Shown piece by piece: positions 25,453-34,400 of a DNA stretch of 64,000 nucleotides (positions are counted from its first letter, which is position 1; each line of letters opens with the position of its first letter). This stretch comes from Ferrimonas kyonanensis DSM 18153. Its GTDB lineage: Bacteria; Pseudomonadota; Gammaproteobacteria; Enterobacterales; Shewanellaceae. Location of the stretch: NCBI RefSeq assembly GCF_000425405.1, contig NZ_AUDJ01000015.1, positions 62,001 to 126,000 on the forward strand, written 5' to 3'. The notes below the pieces were generated by a model. It saw nothing but the letters and a program-made list of their open reading frames with translations. It did no database searches and was not told the origin of the DNA. Position numbers and translations under genes: made by a program.

Positions 25453-26037
25453 TCAACGGTCAGCGGATTGTTCCTGATAGAAGCTGTCCCTGAACGCCTG
25501 AAGCCCTTCATGCACCAGATTCTGGGTCAGGTCGACGTTGCTCGCGATGTCACCATCGAGCACCTGCAAGCCATCGAGGATGCCGCGGGCCTCATCGATG
25601 CCCTTATCCACCGCACCGCCGATGACGCTCAGAAAGCCGTCCAGCTGCTCATCGAAGGAGAGGGATGAGTTCTGCCCCTGATAGGTGCCGAAAAATTGGG
25701 TGGCGAAGCCGACGATGCGGTCGGCGGTGGCCTGCGGCGAGTAGTCGATGCCTTGCTCCAGCCCCTTCTGGGTCGAGTTTTCGCCCAACGTCGGCGCCAG
25801 GTGCTCATCAATGGCTTCAACGGCGGCGCGGTACAGCAGCGCCAACGAGTCCTGACCGGCGCTCAAGCTGACCGCCTCCATCGCCGTCAACAAGTGGGTG
25901 TTGGTCATCGCCTTTGCCGCCTGGGAGGCACTCTTACTCGTTGCCACCTCAGACACCGCCTGGCCGTGGTTGCCGCCATCGGTGGTTTTGTTCCTGGCGA
26001 CCTGAGACACCTCGGCGCCATGATTACGAACGTCCAT
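25453..26037 (-). CDS. DUF5610-domain protein
   Basis: 194 residues. From about residue 65 the pattern LLYRAAVEAIDEHLAPTLG, IDYSPQATADRIVGFATQFFG, GAVDKGIDEARGIL and LVHEGLQAFRDSF fits the DUF5610 family, all-helical proteins of unknown role. The N-terminal ~60 residues are polar and low-complexity. No signal peptide. It stands alone between the island and the OmpV-like gene and marks return to core base composition. Confidence 0.75.
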   Translation of the reverse strand: MDVRNHGAEVSQVARNKTTDGGNHGQAVSEVATSKSASQAAKAMTNTHLLTAMEAVSLSAGQDSLALLYRAAVEAIDEHLAPTLGENSTQKGLEQGIDYSPQATADRIVGFATQFFGTYQGQNSSLSFDEQLDGFLSVIGGAVDKGIDEARGILDGLQVLDGDIASNVDLTQNLVHEGLQAFRDSFYQEQSADR

Positions 26038-26124
26038 TACTGCTCTGCCTTAATCGAATCTGCCATGATCTCACTATCGGCCAAATGATCAACGTCTTTA
26101 ATTACAACCACGATTAAGTGGGGC

Positions 26125-27414
26125 TTAGAACTGCCACTGCAAATACAGGGTGTTGTAGTTGCTGCCGCCTTTGATGCGGCCAAAGGCGGAGGAGCTCTCA
26201 AACATCGAACTGCGGTGGTGAATGCTCCAGCCCAGCCACAGGTGGGACCACTTGCTGCTCTGAAACAGATCGCCAAGATTGGTATCGATAGAGAAATCCA
26301 GGTAGTTCATTAGTTTGGACGGCCGGTAGCCCTTCTGTTCCAGTTCGCTGCGCTCGATGTAGGTGACCCGGTTGATGTAGGACAACCCTTCGGCCACGCC
26401 AAATCGCCAGCGAATCGGCCAGCTGAAGGTGTAGTAGGCCTTGATGGCCATGACCCCTTCGTAACTGGTTTTTTGTACCTCTGAGCTGTGGTGCAGCACC
26501 ATCCCCGGAGTGGCGTACAGGTCGATGGGAAAACCAAACAGGCTGTCGGTGAGCGGGTACCCGTAAAATACCGAGGTCATCTGGTTGTCGTAGGGGTCTT
26601 TCTCCCAGTCAAAGCTGAGAATCTCCCCCAGGTTGGAGGGCGTGGCCCAACCATGGGCCACACGAAGGTAATGGCCTTCAAAGTCCTCCCGTCGCAGCGG
26701 ATTGGCACTCTGTTCGGCGGTGGGGAAGAACGCAAACCCGGCGTAGCTCTCCAGAGTGAAGCGCTTGTCCAGCGTGTCGAGATCCTCGATGCCACTGCCC
26801 AGTACCGACCCCTGAACCTTGCCGATCAGGTACAGGTTGCTGCCCACGTGGTATTTCAGACCGATGCCGGCAGAGGCACCCACATCGGCGTCGGCACGGG
26901 TGTCGCCCAGGCCGTAGTAATACTCGACAAAGTCCTGGCTACGCCAGTCCAGTTGCAGGGTGGGTTGAAAGCTAAGATTGCCCCACTGGCCGTCGAAGCC
27001 GTATCTCAGGTGGCCGTAACTGCGACCGTTGTTGTCACTGAGCAGTTCGGTGTCGACAAAGTGACGCTCTCTGGGGACATAGCGGTAGCGCAGGCCGAGG
27101 TCAAAACTGTCTTCCTGGATGCTGTTTTGCAGCTCTTTGGGAATGTCGAAGAAGCGATAACGGGTAAACAGCGTGGCTTGGTGTGGCTGGTCCTGCCATA
27201 GGTGGTAGCCGGCCTCCAGTCCGTGCAGATAGAAGTCCTCACCCTGGAGAAACATCAGCGGCACGATGTCGGTGACCTGATCGGTCTCGGTCTTATAGGG
27301 GATGTCGGCAAAGCGCATGCCGATGGCGATGCCCCATTCGGGCTTGTCGCCACTGCCGGGCACCGCCGTGGCCGCGGCGCTGGCCAGGAGTAAAAGTAGG
27401 GTAAGGGATCTCAT
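26125..27414 (-). CDS. MipA/OmpV-family outer-membrane protein
   Basis: About 429 residues from ATG 27414: signal peptide MRSLTLLLLLASAAATA, then many beta strands. WGIAIGMRFADIPYKTE, YFYGLGDT-like YYYGLGDTRADA, and a terminal strand ending LYLQWQF fit the MipA/OmpV family, although this copy is longer than the usual 250-280 residues. The frame extends upstream to 27498 but those residues do not form a signal. Exact role is unknown; MipA members interact with murein enzymes in some bacteria. Divergent from the B12 unit. Confidence 0.72.
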   Translation of the reverse strand: MRSLTLLLLLASAAATAVPGSGDKPEWGIAIGMRFADIPYKTETDQVTDIVPLMFLQGEDFYLHGLEAGYHLWQDQPHQATLFTRYRFFDIPKELQNSIQEDSFDLGLRYRYVPRERHFVDTELLSDNNGRSYGHLRYGFDGQWGNLSFQPTLQLDWRSQDFVEYYYGLGDTRADADVGASAGIGLKYHVGSNLYLIGKVQGSVLGSGIEDLDTLDKRFTLESYAGFAFFPTAEQSANPLRREDFEGHYLRVAHGWATPSNLGEILSFDWEKDPYDNQMTSVFYGYPLTDSLFGFPIDLYATPGMVLHHSSEVQKTSYEGVMAIKAYYTFSWPIRWRFGVAEGLSYINRVTYIERSELEQKGYRPSKLMNYLDFSIDTNLGDLFQSSKWSHLWLGWSIHHRSSMFESSSAFGRIKGGSNYNTLYLQWQF

Positions 27415-27817
27415 GACTATCAGAATGGCAAATCTCAGAAAAATTGCCGCGTAGTTTGCCACAAGTGAGTGAATTTTCTGTGGAAGGAGCGTAACCAACT
27501 GTGTCGAATCTACCTTGCTGGCGATTGCTCAAACGCGGTTACCAGCGGGTTTCACTGCCGTCGAAGCTGGATAATTGAGCAAATTGCCTAGGGGTTGGGG
27601 GACGCGCAAAAAATTTTTTATAGCCGCGGCATCGGAGTCGCGTTCGATGGGATGGGCCTGAATCCCTTGGTGCATCTGGACTGGACGTCTGGACGGCTAA
27701 CTTTGAGGCGGTAACTGCGGGAAACGCTGTGACTATTCACAGACATTTATCGCTGTTCAATGCCTTGTGATCTCTGGCACAATCTTGCGCTGTGGCATGG
27801 TTATCATGGCCACCAAA
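27415..27817. other. Divergent promoter region upstream of the first B12 riboswitch
   Basis: Non-coding. It contains a separated inverted pair TTGCTCAA (near 27527) and TTGAGCAA (near 27573) and an A6T6 tract at 27609-27620. The btuB promoter must lie in the last 100 bases, but I could not pick clear -35/-10 boxes. Confidence 0.45.
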
Positions 27818-27981
27818 TTAAGGTGCAAGGAATCGTTCGACCACGATTCATGCATAACAGGGAACGCGGTGAGAGTCCGCGGCTGTACCTGCAACTGTAA
27901 TCAGAGCGATGTGTTGATAACCACTGGGTAACCGGGAAGGGAACACATTCAGACGCTGAGAGCCAGGAGACCTACCTTGAT
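27818..27981 (+). promoter_or_regulatory. Cobalamin riboswitch 1 (btuB leader)
   Basis: Canonical AdoCbl-type aptamer elements appear in order: AAGGTGCAAGG at the 5' end, a GGTGAGAGTCCGCGGCTGTACCTGC-type core with CTGTAATCAG, AACCGGGAAGG, and the B12 box GCCAGGAGACCTACC at 27962-27976. Downstream hairpins (CTCAAG/CTTGAG at about 27993-28010, GCAAGGTGTACCTTGC at about 28047-28062) are candidates for the expression platform. It should shut off the whole btuB-cobD unit when B12 is plentiful. Confidence 0.92.
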
Positions 27982-28200
27982 TTGCTGATTTGACTCAAGC
28001 GGGTTTCTTGAGCAGATAGCCTGATAAGACCGTTTGACCCGGGTGGCAAGGTGTACCTTGCTTCCATTGTCGCATCGAACTGGCCTTATCCGGTCTTCGT
28101 CTGTTGTACGTGTGAGCACCCCGTCGTGATGACGGATTCACCTACCTCTCTGATGAGAGCATTCCCGCGCTTTTAAAACTCGATTATTCAAGGAAAAACC

Positions 28201-30024
28201 ATGAGTTTAAAAACGCGCCTTTCTGTATTGTCTCTGGCCCTGTGCGCCAGTTACGCAGCGACCGCTGCCCCCGACTATGAAACCATCGTGGTCACCGCCG
28301 ATCGCTTTGATTCCGCCCCTGAGCAGCAGCTGGCGGTGGTTAACACCATCGAACGGGTGGAGATCGAGGAGTTGGCACCCATCTCCGTGGTCGACATTCT
28401 CGAGCGTTTGCCTGGCCTTAGCGTGACCCGTACCGGTGGCGGTGGTCAGAGCGCCAACATCAGCATTCGTGGCTCCGAGTCGGACCACGTACTGGTGCTG
28501 ATCGACGGTGTACGCATCAGCTCCGCCACTCTGGGTAGCGTCAGTTTTTCCAGCCTGGCGCCGGAGCAGGTGGAGCGCATCGAAGTGGTTAAGGGTTCCC
28601 GCGCAGCGGTGTGGGGCAGTGACGCCATCGGTGGCGTGGTGCAGATCTTTACCCGCCGCCTGGAAGGGGGCCAGTGGTACGCCTCCGGTGCCGTGGGCAG
28701 CAACAACTACAGCCGCCTCAGCGCCGGTGCCGGCATCAGCCATGGCGACGGCCGCACCAGCCTGACGATCTCCAGTGATCAGAGTGATGGCTTCGATGTA
28801 AAGCGTGACAGTGAAACCGACGACGACGGCTATGAGCGGATTACAGCCGGTATCACCGGTGAGCAGAGCCTCAGCGAACAGTGGCAGTTGAACTGGAGCG
28901 GCCAGTACAATACCGGCAACTACGAATACGACAACAGTGTCCCGTACAGCAATGAAGCCGACTACGACAACTTCTTCTGGAACCTGGAAGCGCAGTACGA
29001 CAACAACGATTTCAGCTCCAAGCTGTCTGCAGGCCAGGCCCGCGACTACAACGACAACTTCCGTGATGGCCAGCCAGCCCACAGCATCTACGAAACCCGG
29101 CGCGACCAGCTGAGCTGGATCAATCAGTACCAAGCCAGCAGCGGCCTGACCCTGAGTGGCGGCGTGGATTACTACAACGAATCGGTGCGCGGTGACTACG
29201 CCGAGGATGAACGTGACGTGGTGGGGGTGTTTGCCCTGGCTCGCGCCGATCTCGGCGCCTGGTTGCTGGAAGGGGTGGTGCGCTACGACGATGTGGAAAA
29301 CATCGACAGCGAAGTCTCCTACAACACCAGCGTTGCCTACCGTTTCAATGACCAGTGGCGTCTGAGTGCCAGCTATGGCACCGCCTTTAAAGCGCCGACC
29401 TTCAACGACCTGTACTGGCCGGAGCAGGGTAACCCGGAACTGGTGTCGGAAACCTCTGAAAACGTCGACCTGACCCTGAATTACGCCGGTAACGGCTACA
29501 ACGCCTACATCAGCGTGTTCCAGAACAAGGTGGACGATCTCATCAACTGGGCCAAGACCGGTGAACAGGACGACAATGGCTGGGATATCTACAAGCCTTT
29601 CAATGTCGACAAGGCCACCCTCAAGGGACTGGAACTGGGCAGTGACTTCGAGCTGTTTGGGCTGCAACACCAACTGGCGTACACCTACCTGGATGCCGAA
29701 GATGACAGCAAGGGTGAGCAACTGGAGGGGCGCAGTGAGCATGAGTTCGACTATTCCGCCGCTTACGTCCTCAGCCAGTGGGATCTGCGCGTCGATTACC
29801 ACTACCAGGGTAAGCGCAACGATGGTGACACTAACTACGACGGTAACCCCGACTTCATCAGTCCCTACCACAAGGTGGACGTCAGCGTCGGCTACGCCTT
29901 TACTCAGGGCTGGAAGGTGCGCCTGAAAGCCAATAATCTGCTGGATGAAGAGGTGATCTCCAACGGCAGTTATTACGGACCGGGTGCCGAGTGGTACCTG
30001 AGCCTGAGTTACAGCGATTTTTAA
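28201..30024 (+). CDS. btuB: TonB-dependent vitamin B12 receptor BtuB
   Basis: 607 residues, close to the 614 of E. coli BtuB. A signal peptide is followed by the TonB box region (ETIVVTADRF), plug domain (VVDILERLPGLSVTR, ISIRGSESDHVLVLIDGVRI, VERIEVVKGSRAAVWGSDAIGG) and a 22-strand barrel with C-terminal phenylalanine. It binds corrinoids at the cell surface and imports them with TonB energy. It is directly controlled by the riboswitch upstream and is first of a long B12 operon. A GC-rich hairpin without a T run (30033-30060) follows and probably allows read-through. Confidence 0.92.
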   Translation: MSLKTRLSVLSLALCASYAATAAPDYETIVVTADRFDSAPEQQLAVVNTIERVEIEELAPISVVDILERLPGLSVTRTGGGGQSANISIRGSESDHVLVLIDGVRISSATLGSVSFSSLAPEQVERIEVVKGSRAAVWGSDAIGGVVQIFTRRLEGGQWYASGAVGSNNYSRLSAGAGISHGDGRTSLTISSDQSDGFDVKRDSETDDDGYERITAGITGEQSLSEQWQLNWSGQYNTGNYEYDNSVPYSNEADYDNFFWNLEAQYDNNDFSSKLSAGQARDYNDNFRDGQPAHSIYETRRDQLSWINQYQASSGLTLSGGVDYYNESVRGDYAEDERDVVGVFALARADLGAWLLEGVVRYDDVENIDSEVSYNTSVAYRFNDQWRLSASYGTAFKAPTFNDLYWPEQGNPELVSETSENVDLTLNYAGNGYNAYISVFQNKVDDLINWAKTGEQDDNGWDIYKPFNVDKATLKGLELGSDFELFGLQHQLAYTYLDAEDDSKGEQLEGRSEHEFDYSAAYVLSQWDLRVDYHYQGKRNDGDTNYDGNPDFISPYHKVDVSVGYAFTQGWKVRLKANNLLDEEVISNGSYYGPGAEWYLSLSYSDF

Positions 30025-30097
30025 TCGAAACCCGCGCCGCCCTCTGATGAGGGGGGCGCGTTAACGGTGACCGAGTCAATCACACAGAGACGGGATC

Positions 30098-30931
30098 ATG
30101 TTTAAGTCCTTTGATGACAACCAGTATTCCAGCGAGTCCAGCCCCCACCTGCAGGTGGAGGGGCTCAGTTGGGGCTGTCGCGAACGTCAGGTGCTGCATG
30201 ACGTCGGATTTACCGTTAATCACGGAGAATTTGTCGGCTTGCTTGGCCCCAACGGGGTGGGCAAGTCGACGTTGCTGCGGTGCTTGTACCGTTACCTGGT
30301 TCCTCAGCAGGGGCGCATCGCCCTGGCGGGGGCCGAGATCGGCACCATCAGCCGCCGGGCGTTTGCCCGACAGGTGGCGGTGGTGACTCAGCATGGGCCA
30401 TCGGGGTTTTCGATGACCGTGCGTCAATTTTTAACCACCGGCTTGCTGGCTCACAGCAGTTGGTGGCAACGCCTTGACCGCCGGGATGAATCGGCCCGGG
30501 TCGAGGCGGTGTTGCAGCGGGTCAAGCTGGCGTCGCTGGCGGAGCATCATTTTGACTCGTTGTCCGGCGGAGAGCGTCAGCGGGTACTCATTGCCCGGGC
30601 CTTACTGCAACAACCCAAATTGCTGTTACTGGATGAGCCTACCAACCACCTGGATGTACGCTATCAGATTGAAACCTTGAAACTGGTGCGCAGCCTGGGG
30701 GTGACGGTGGTGGCGTCCATCCATGACCTGAACCTGGCCAGTGCCTATTGCGACCGGATACTGCTGCTGAGTGAGGGGACGCTGGTGGCCAGTGGCCGGC
30801 CGCAACAGGTGCTCACCGCCGACCGCATTCGAGCGGTCTATGGGGTGGAGGCCCGGGTGGATATGCACCCCAATGGCCGCTACCCACGCATTACTTACGA
30901 TTACCAAAAGCCTGCCTATGCCCTTGCTTAA
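30098..30931 (+). CDS. btuD: ABC transporter ATPase for corrinoid import
   Basis: 277 residues of the FecE/BtuD type. Walker A LLGPNGVGKSTLL, Q-loop VVTQHGPSG, signature LSGGERQRVLIARAL, Walker B LLLLDEPTNHLD, H-loop ASIHDLN are intact. It energises the BtuC permease encoded immediately downstream, whose start overlaps this stop by 14 bases. The context with btuB and btuF makes vitamin B12 the likely substrate. Confidence 0.88.
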   Translation: MFKSFDDNQYSSESSPHLQVEGLSWGCRERQVLHDVGFTVNHGEFVGLLGPNGVGKSTLLRCLYRYLVPQQGRIALAGAEIGTISRRAFARQVAVVTQHGPSGFSMTVRQFLTTGLLAHSSWWQRLDRRDESARVEAVLQRVKLASLAEHHFDSLSGGERQRVLIARALLQQPKLLLLDEPTNHLDVRYQIETLKLVRSLGVTVVASIHDLNLASAYCDRILLLSEGTLVASGRPQQVLTADRIRAVYGVEARVDMHPNGRYPRITYDYQKPAYALA

Positions 30932-31913
30932 ACCGCAGCTGTTGCTGCTGATGTTGTTTCCCCTGATCGTGGTGTCGCCGATGCTGGCGATCTCCTTCGG
31001 CAGTGCCGACATCGCTGCCGCCGACGTCGGACGCGCCGTTGTCAACGCACTGCTCGGCGCCGATGCCACCAACCTGTCTCAACGGATCATTATCGAGTTG
31101 CGGTTGCCGCGGGTGTTGCTGGCGATGCTGTGCGGCGCAGGTCTGGCGGTGTCCGGCTCGGTGCTGCAAAGCGTGACCCGCAACCCGTTAGCCGACCCCT
31201 ACCTGTTTGGCATCTCCGCCGGTTCCACCCTAGGGGCGGTGATCGCCCTGACCACCGGCCTGGCGGGCTTGAGTCTGCCGTTGTGTGCGTTTCTGGGATC
31301 GCTGATCGCCGTGGCGGTGGTGATGGTGATGGCTCGGGACGGCCAGGTCGAGGGCTTGATTCTGGCCGGGGTGGCGATCTCGTTCCTGCTGTCGTCGCTG
31401 GCCAACCTGGTGCTCTATTTCGGCGACAATCAGGCGATTCAGGCGGTGCTGTTCTGGAACATGGGCAGCTTTAGCCGCGCCACCTGGGGCACCTTGTGGA
31501 TCCCCGCAGTGGTAGTGTTGACGGCACTGATGGTGGTGTACCAGTTTCAAAGGCCGTTGCAGGCGCTGATGGCCGGGGATGAGAGTGCCCACACCCAGGG
31601 GGTGGCGGTGGTGCCGCTGCGCCTGGGAATGTTGCTGCTGACCGCACTGATCACCGCCTCGCTGGTGGCGTACTGCGGCGGCATCGGCTTTGTTGGCCTG
31701 ATGGTGCCGCACATCGTGCGACTGCTCATCGGTGCCGCCAGCGGCGCCACCCTGATCGCCACCGCCCTGTTCGGGGCGATTCTGATGGTGTGGGTGGATC
31801 TGTTGTCCCGGCAATTGCTAGGCAACCAGGAGCTGCCGGTCGGGGTGGTGACCGCCATTCTCGGCAGTGCCTTCTTCATCGGAATTCTAATGAAACGTCG
31901 GGGTCGTTCATGA
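30918..31913 (+). CDS. btuC: FecCD-family permease for corrinoid import
   Basis: About 331 residues with roughly ten membrane helices. LRLPRVLLAMLCGAGLAVSG, QSVTRNPLADPYLFGIS, and GFVGLMVPHIVRLL are family signatures. ATG 30918 (MPLLKPQ) is the start; the longer upstream frame overlaps the ATPase gene and is not used. Stop overlaps the next start by four bases (ATGA). Confidence 0.9.
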   Translation: MPLLKPQLLLLMLFPLIVVSPMLAISFGSADIAAADVGRAVVNALLGADATNLSQRIIIELRLPRVLLAMLCGAGLAVSGSVLQSVTRNPLADPYLFGISAGSTLGAVIALTTGLAGLSLPLCAFLGSLIAVAVVMVMARDGQVEGLILAGVAISFLLSSLANLVLYFGDNQAIQAVLFWNMGSFSRATWGTLWIPAVVVLTALMVVYQFQRPLQALMAGDESAHTQGVAVVPLRLGMLLLTALITASLVAYCGGIGFVGLMVPHIVRLLIGAASGATLIATALFGAILMVWVDLLSRQLLGNQELPVGVVTAILGSAFFIGILMKRRGRS

Positions 31914-32437
31914 AGCAGTTAATCAGCGGCGGCGCCCGCTCCGGAAAAAGCCGGCTGGCCCAGCAACGAGCCCGTGAGTGGCAACAGGCTGGTGGCGGCC
32001 AGGTGGTGGTGATCGCCACCGCCAGAGCCGATGACAGCATGGCCGAGCGCATTGCCCATCATCAGCGTCACCGGCCCGCCGACTGGTCACTGATTGAAGC
32101 CCAGCGGGATCTGGCCCAGGCGCTGGTCAGTGCCTCTGGTGCCGACACCTTGGTATTGGTGGACTGTTTAACCCTGTGGCTGGCCAACGAACTGTTTGCC
32201 GACGACGGCGACTGGCCGGCGGCCAAGGCGGCGCTGTTGCAGTGCCTGTCGACCCTGCCCGGGCCGGTGATCTTCATCGGCAACGAGGTGGGCCAGGGGG
32301 TGGTGCCCCTTGGGGAGTCTAACCGCCGCTTTGTGGATGAGTGTGGCTGGCTGCACCAGCACCTGGGCCAGCGAGTCGACCGGGTTACGTTGACCATTGC
32401 CGGCCTGCCGCTGGAACTGAAAGGGGAGTCACGATGA
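31910..32437 (+). CDS. cobU: Adenosylcobinamide kinase / guanylyltransferase CobU (copy 1)
   Basis: 175 residues. P-loop GGARSGKS at residues 7-14, the guanylylated-histidine region ERIAHHQRHRPADW, LVDCLTLWLANEL and NEVGQGVVPLGESNRRFVD all match CobU. The enzyme phosphorylates adenosylcobinamide and then attaches GMP, preparing the nucleotide loop. Overlaps btuC (ATGA) and btuF. A second CobU paralogue lies two genes downstream. Confidence 0.92.
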   Translation: MKQLISGGARSGKSRLAQQRAREWQQAGGGQVVVIATARADDSMAERIAHHQRHRPADWSLIEAQRDLAQALVSASGADTLVLVDCLTLWLANELFADDGDWPAAKAALLQCLSTLPGPVIFIGNEVGQGVVPLGESNRRFVDECGWLHQHLGQRVDRVTLTIAGLPLELKGESR

Positions 32438-33267
32438 GACGCCTGCTGTGGTGGTGGACCCTGATGCTGTTGGCCCCGTGTGCCCTGGCGGTACCGCAGA
32501 AACTGGTGGCGTTGTCGCCCCATTCGGTGGAGATGCTGTTTGCCATCGGCGCCGGCGATCGTATTGCGGCGACGGTGGATTATGCCGACTACCCCGAAGC
32601 GGCGCAGGCAATCCCGCGCATCGGTCGCTTCGACTATCTGAACATGGAAGCGCTGATGTTGCTGCAGCCAGACTTGGTGGTGCTCAGCGTTGAAGACACC
32701 AGCGCGCCGCTGGTGGAGCGCCTGCAAAGCCTGGGGCTGCCGGTATTTGATACCAGCGTGACCCGCATCGACGAAATTGCCGACCGGCTCGAGCAACTGG
32801 GCCAGGCCCTGGGGTTGGAGGCCGAAGGCCACAAGCAGGCCAGCGAGTTTCGCCAGCGGTTGGCTCAGCTGCGCCAGCAGTACCGGCAACAGGCGCCGGT
32901 CAAGGTGTTCTATCAGGTGTGGCCCGAGCCGCTGACCACGGTGTCAGGCGGCTGGATGAACGGCATTTTGGCCGATTGCGGCGCCGACAATGTGTTTGCC
33001 GATGGTGAGGCGGATTATCCCCAGGTCTCCATGGAGCAGGTGCTGGTGCGCAAGCCGGAGATCATTCTCAAGCCGGAATACCACGGCAACAGCAACCAGG
33101 AAATCGTCGACTGGCGGGTATGGCCGGAGATCCCGGCGGTGGCCAATGGCCAGATCGTCCCCATCGAAGGGGATCTGGTGCATCGCACCGGCCCGCGGGT
33201 GCTTGAGGGCATGGCGCTGGTATGCCGCAAGGTGGATGCCGCCCGTCGGCAACGGGAGGCGTTGTGA
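32434..33267 (+). CDS. btuF: Periplasmic corrinoid-binding protein BtuF
   Basis: 277 residues: signal peptide (MRRLLWWWTLMLLAPCALA) then a class III binding-protein fold with LVALSPHSVEMLFAIGAGDRI, YADYPEAAQAIPRIG, FYQVWPEPLTTVSGGWMNGIL. The tryptophan/tyrosine positions fit BtuF. It hands B12 to BtuCD. Its start overlaps the cobU stop by four bases; its stop overlaps the GTG start of the second cobU. Confidence 0.9.
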   Translation: MRRLLWWWTLMLLAPCALAVPQKLVALSPHSVEMLFAIGAGDRIAATVDYADYPEAAQAIPRIGRFDYLNMEALMLLQPDLVVLSVEDTSAPLVERLQSLGLPVFDTSVTRIDEIADRLEQLGQALGLEAEGHKQASEFRQRLAQLRQQYRQQAPVKVFYQVWPEPLTTVSGGWMNGILADCGADNVFADGEADYPQVSMEQVLVRKPEIILKPEYHGNSNQEIVDWRVWPEIPAVANGQIVPIEGDLVHRTGPRVLEGMALVCRKVDAARRQREAL

Positions 33268-33773
33268 TCAGCCTGTATCTGGGCGGGGCCCGCAGTGGCA
33301 AGTCCGGCCTCGCAGAGGACTGGTGTCTGGCCAGCGATAAGCGGGTGCTGTACGTGGCAACCGCCCGCAGTCACCCCAGCATGGCCGAACGCATCGAACT
33401 GCATCGGCAGCGTCGCCCGGCCCACTGGCGCTGCGTCGAGGAACCGCTGAATCTGGTGCGGCTGTTGCAGCAAGCCAACGCCGACGAGCTGCTGCTGATC
33501 GATTGTCTGACCCTGTGGTTGACCAATCAGCTGTTGGCCGGGGTGGACCTGGACAACGAGATTGACCGGCTTGGCCGCGCCCTGAGCCAGTGCTCGGCCG
33601 AGGTGGTGCTGGTATCCACCGAGGTGGGGCAGGGGCTGATCCCAGATGACAGCCTCAGCCGAAGTTTTGTCTGTGCCAGTGGCCAGATGCATCAGGCCAT
33701 TGCCGCCATTGCCCAGAGGGTGCTGTGGTGCCAGGCGGGCATTGAGCAACCGCTGAAGGACGGCATTCGATGA
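33264..33773 (+). CDS. cobU: CobU paralogue (copy 2)
   Basis: 169 residues beginning at a GTG. P-loop GGARSGKSG, ERIELHRQRRPAHW, LLIDCLTLWLTNQLL and STEVGQGLIPDD are retained, so the kinase/guanylyltransferase active-site pattern is complete. The region after VGQG differs from copy 1 (SRSFVCASGQMHQ). Two CobU-type genes in one operon suggest either redundancy or specialisation, for example for different cobinamide precursors. Confidence 0.85.
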   Translation: MISLYLGGARSGKSGLAEDWCLASDKRVLYVATARSHPSMAERIELHRQRRPAHWRCVEEPLNLVRLLQQANADELLLIDCLTLWLTNQLLAGVDLDNEIDRLGRALSQCSAEVVLVSTEVGQGLIPDDSLSRSFVCASGQMHQAIAAIAQRVLWCQAGIEQPLKDGIR

Positions 33774-34393
33774 CCACCACCGAGTTTCACCTGGTACGCC
33801 ACGGCCAGCCACAGGACGCCGAGCGATTGCTGGGGCGCAGTGACCCCGAGTTAACCGAGCTGGGGTGGCGCCAGTGGCAGAGCAGCTGCGCGCCCCTGAC
33901 ATGGCAACAGTTGTACAGCTCGCCGCTGCGGCGCTGCGCCGAATTTGGCCAGCAACTTGCCCGGCAGCGGCATTGTTCGTTGCAGCTCGACGATCGCCTG
34001 CAAGAGCTGGATTTTGGCGAGTGGGACGGCCAGGCGTTGGCGCAGCTTTGGCAGCGCCCCGAGGGCGACTTTGAAGCCTATTGGCAGCAGCCCTGGCAGC
34101 AGGTGCCGCCGGGAGGGGAGTCCACCGACGCGCTGCTGCAGCGGGTCACCGGCCTGCTGGCTGAGCTGGCCGAACGCCATCGGGGTGAGACGGTGTTGCT
34201 GTTGACCCACTCCGGCGTGATTCGAGTGCTGTTGTCCTGGTTGCTCGGCGGCCAGCAACAGGGCAACGCCCACCTGAGCCGGGTGGCGCTGGGGCATGCG
34301 GCCCGGCTGCATATTCAGATCTACATCGATGAGCAGGGGCTGCACTGGCCCCAGTTGATGGGGCTGTTTCCCGCCCCGACTGACTGTGAGTGA
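33770..34393 (+). CDS. cobC: Alpha-ribazole phosphatase-like histidine phosphatase
   Basis: 207 residues of the histidine phosphatase superfamily: LVRHGQP at residues 8-14 (nucleophilic His), SSPLRRC, ELDFGEWDGQ and LLTHSGVIRVLL. In B12 operons such proteins remove the 5'-phosphate of alpha-ribazole phosphate or adenosylcobalamin phosphate. Overlaps the second cobU by four bases. Confidence 0.87.
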   Translation: MTTTEFHLVRHGQPQDAERLLGRSDPELTELGWRQWQSSCAPLTWQQLYSSPLRRCAEFGQQLARQRHCSLQLDDRLQELDFGEWDGQALAQLWQRPEGDFEAYWQQPWQQVPPGGESTDALLQRVTGLLAELAERHRGETVLLLTHSGVIRVLLSWLLGGQQQGNAHLSRVALGHAARLHIQIYIDEQGLHWPQLMGLFPAPTDCE

Positions 34394-34400
34394 GACCGTC

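Noticed and set aside
27775-27789. Sigma-54-like promoter (TGGCAC ... TTGC) before riboswitch 1
   Set aside because: The spacing between the GG and GC elements is one base short of the required value.
28207-29871. 554-codon open frame on the minus strand opposite btuB
   Set aside because: It mirrors the codon pattern of a GC-rich gene. Its translation is Val/Gly/His-rich without domain motifs, while btuB is unmistakable.
30033-30060. Hairpin after btuB as a full terminator
   Set aside because: GC-rich stem with one mismatch and no T run; the gene order and riboswitch imply read-through.
30771-30917. N-terminal extension of btuC
   Set aside because: It lies within btuD in another frame and does not resemble the permease family. 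ATG 30918 fits the operon's overlaps.
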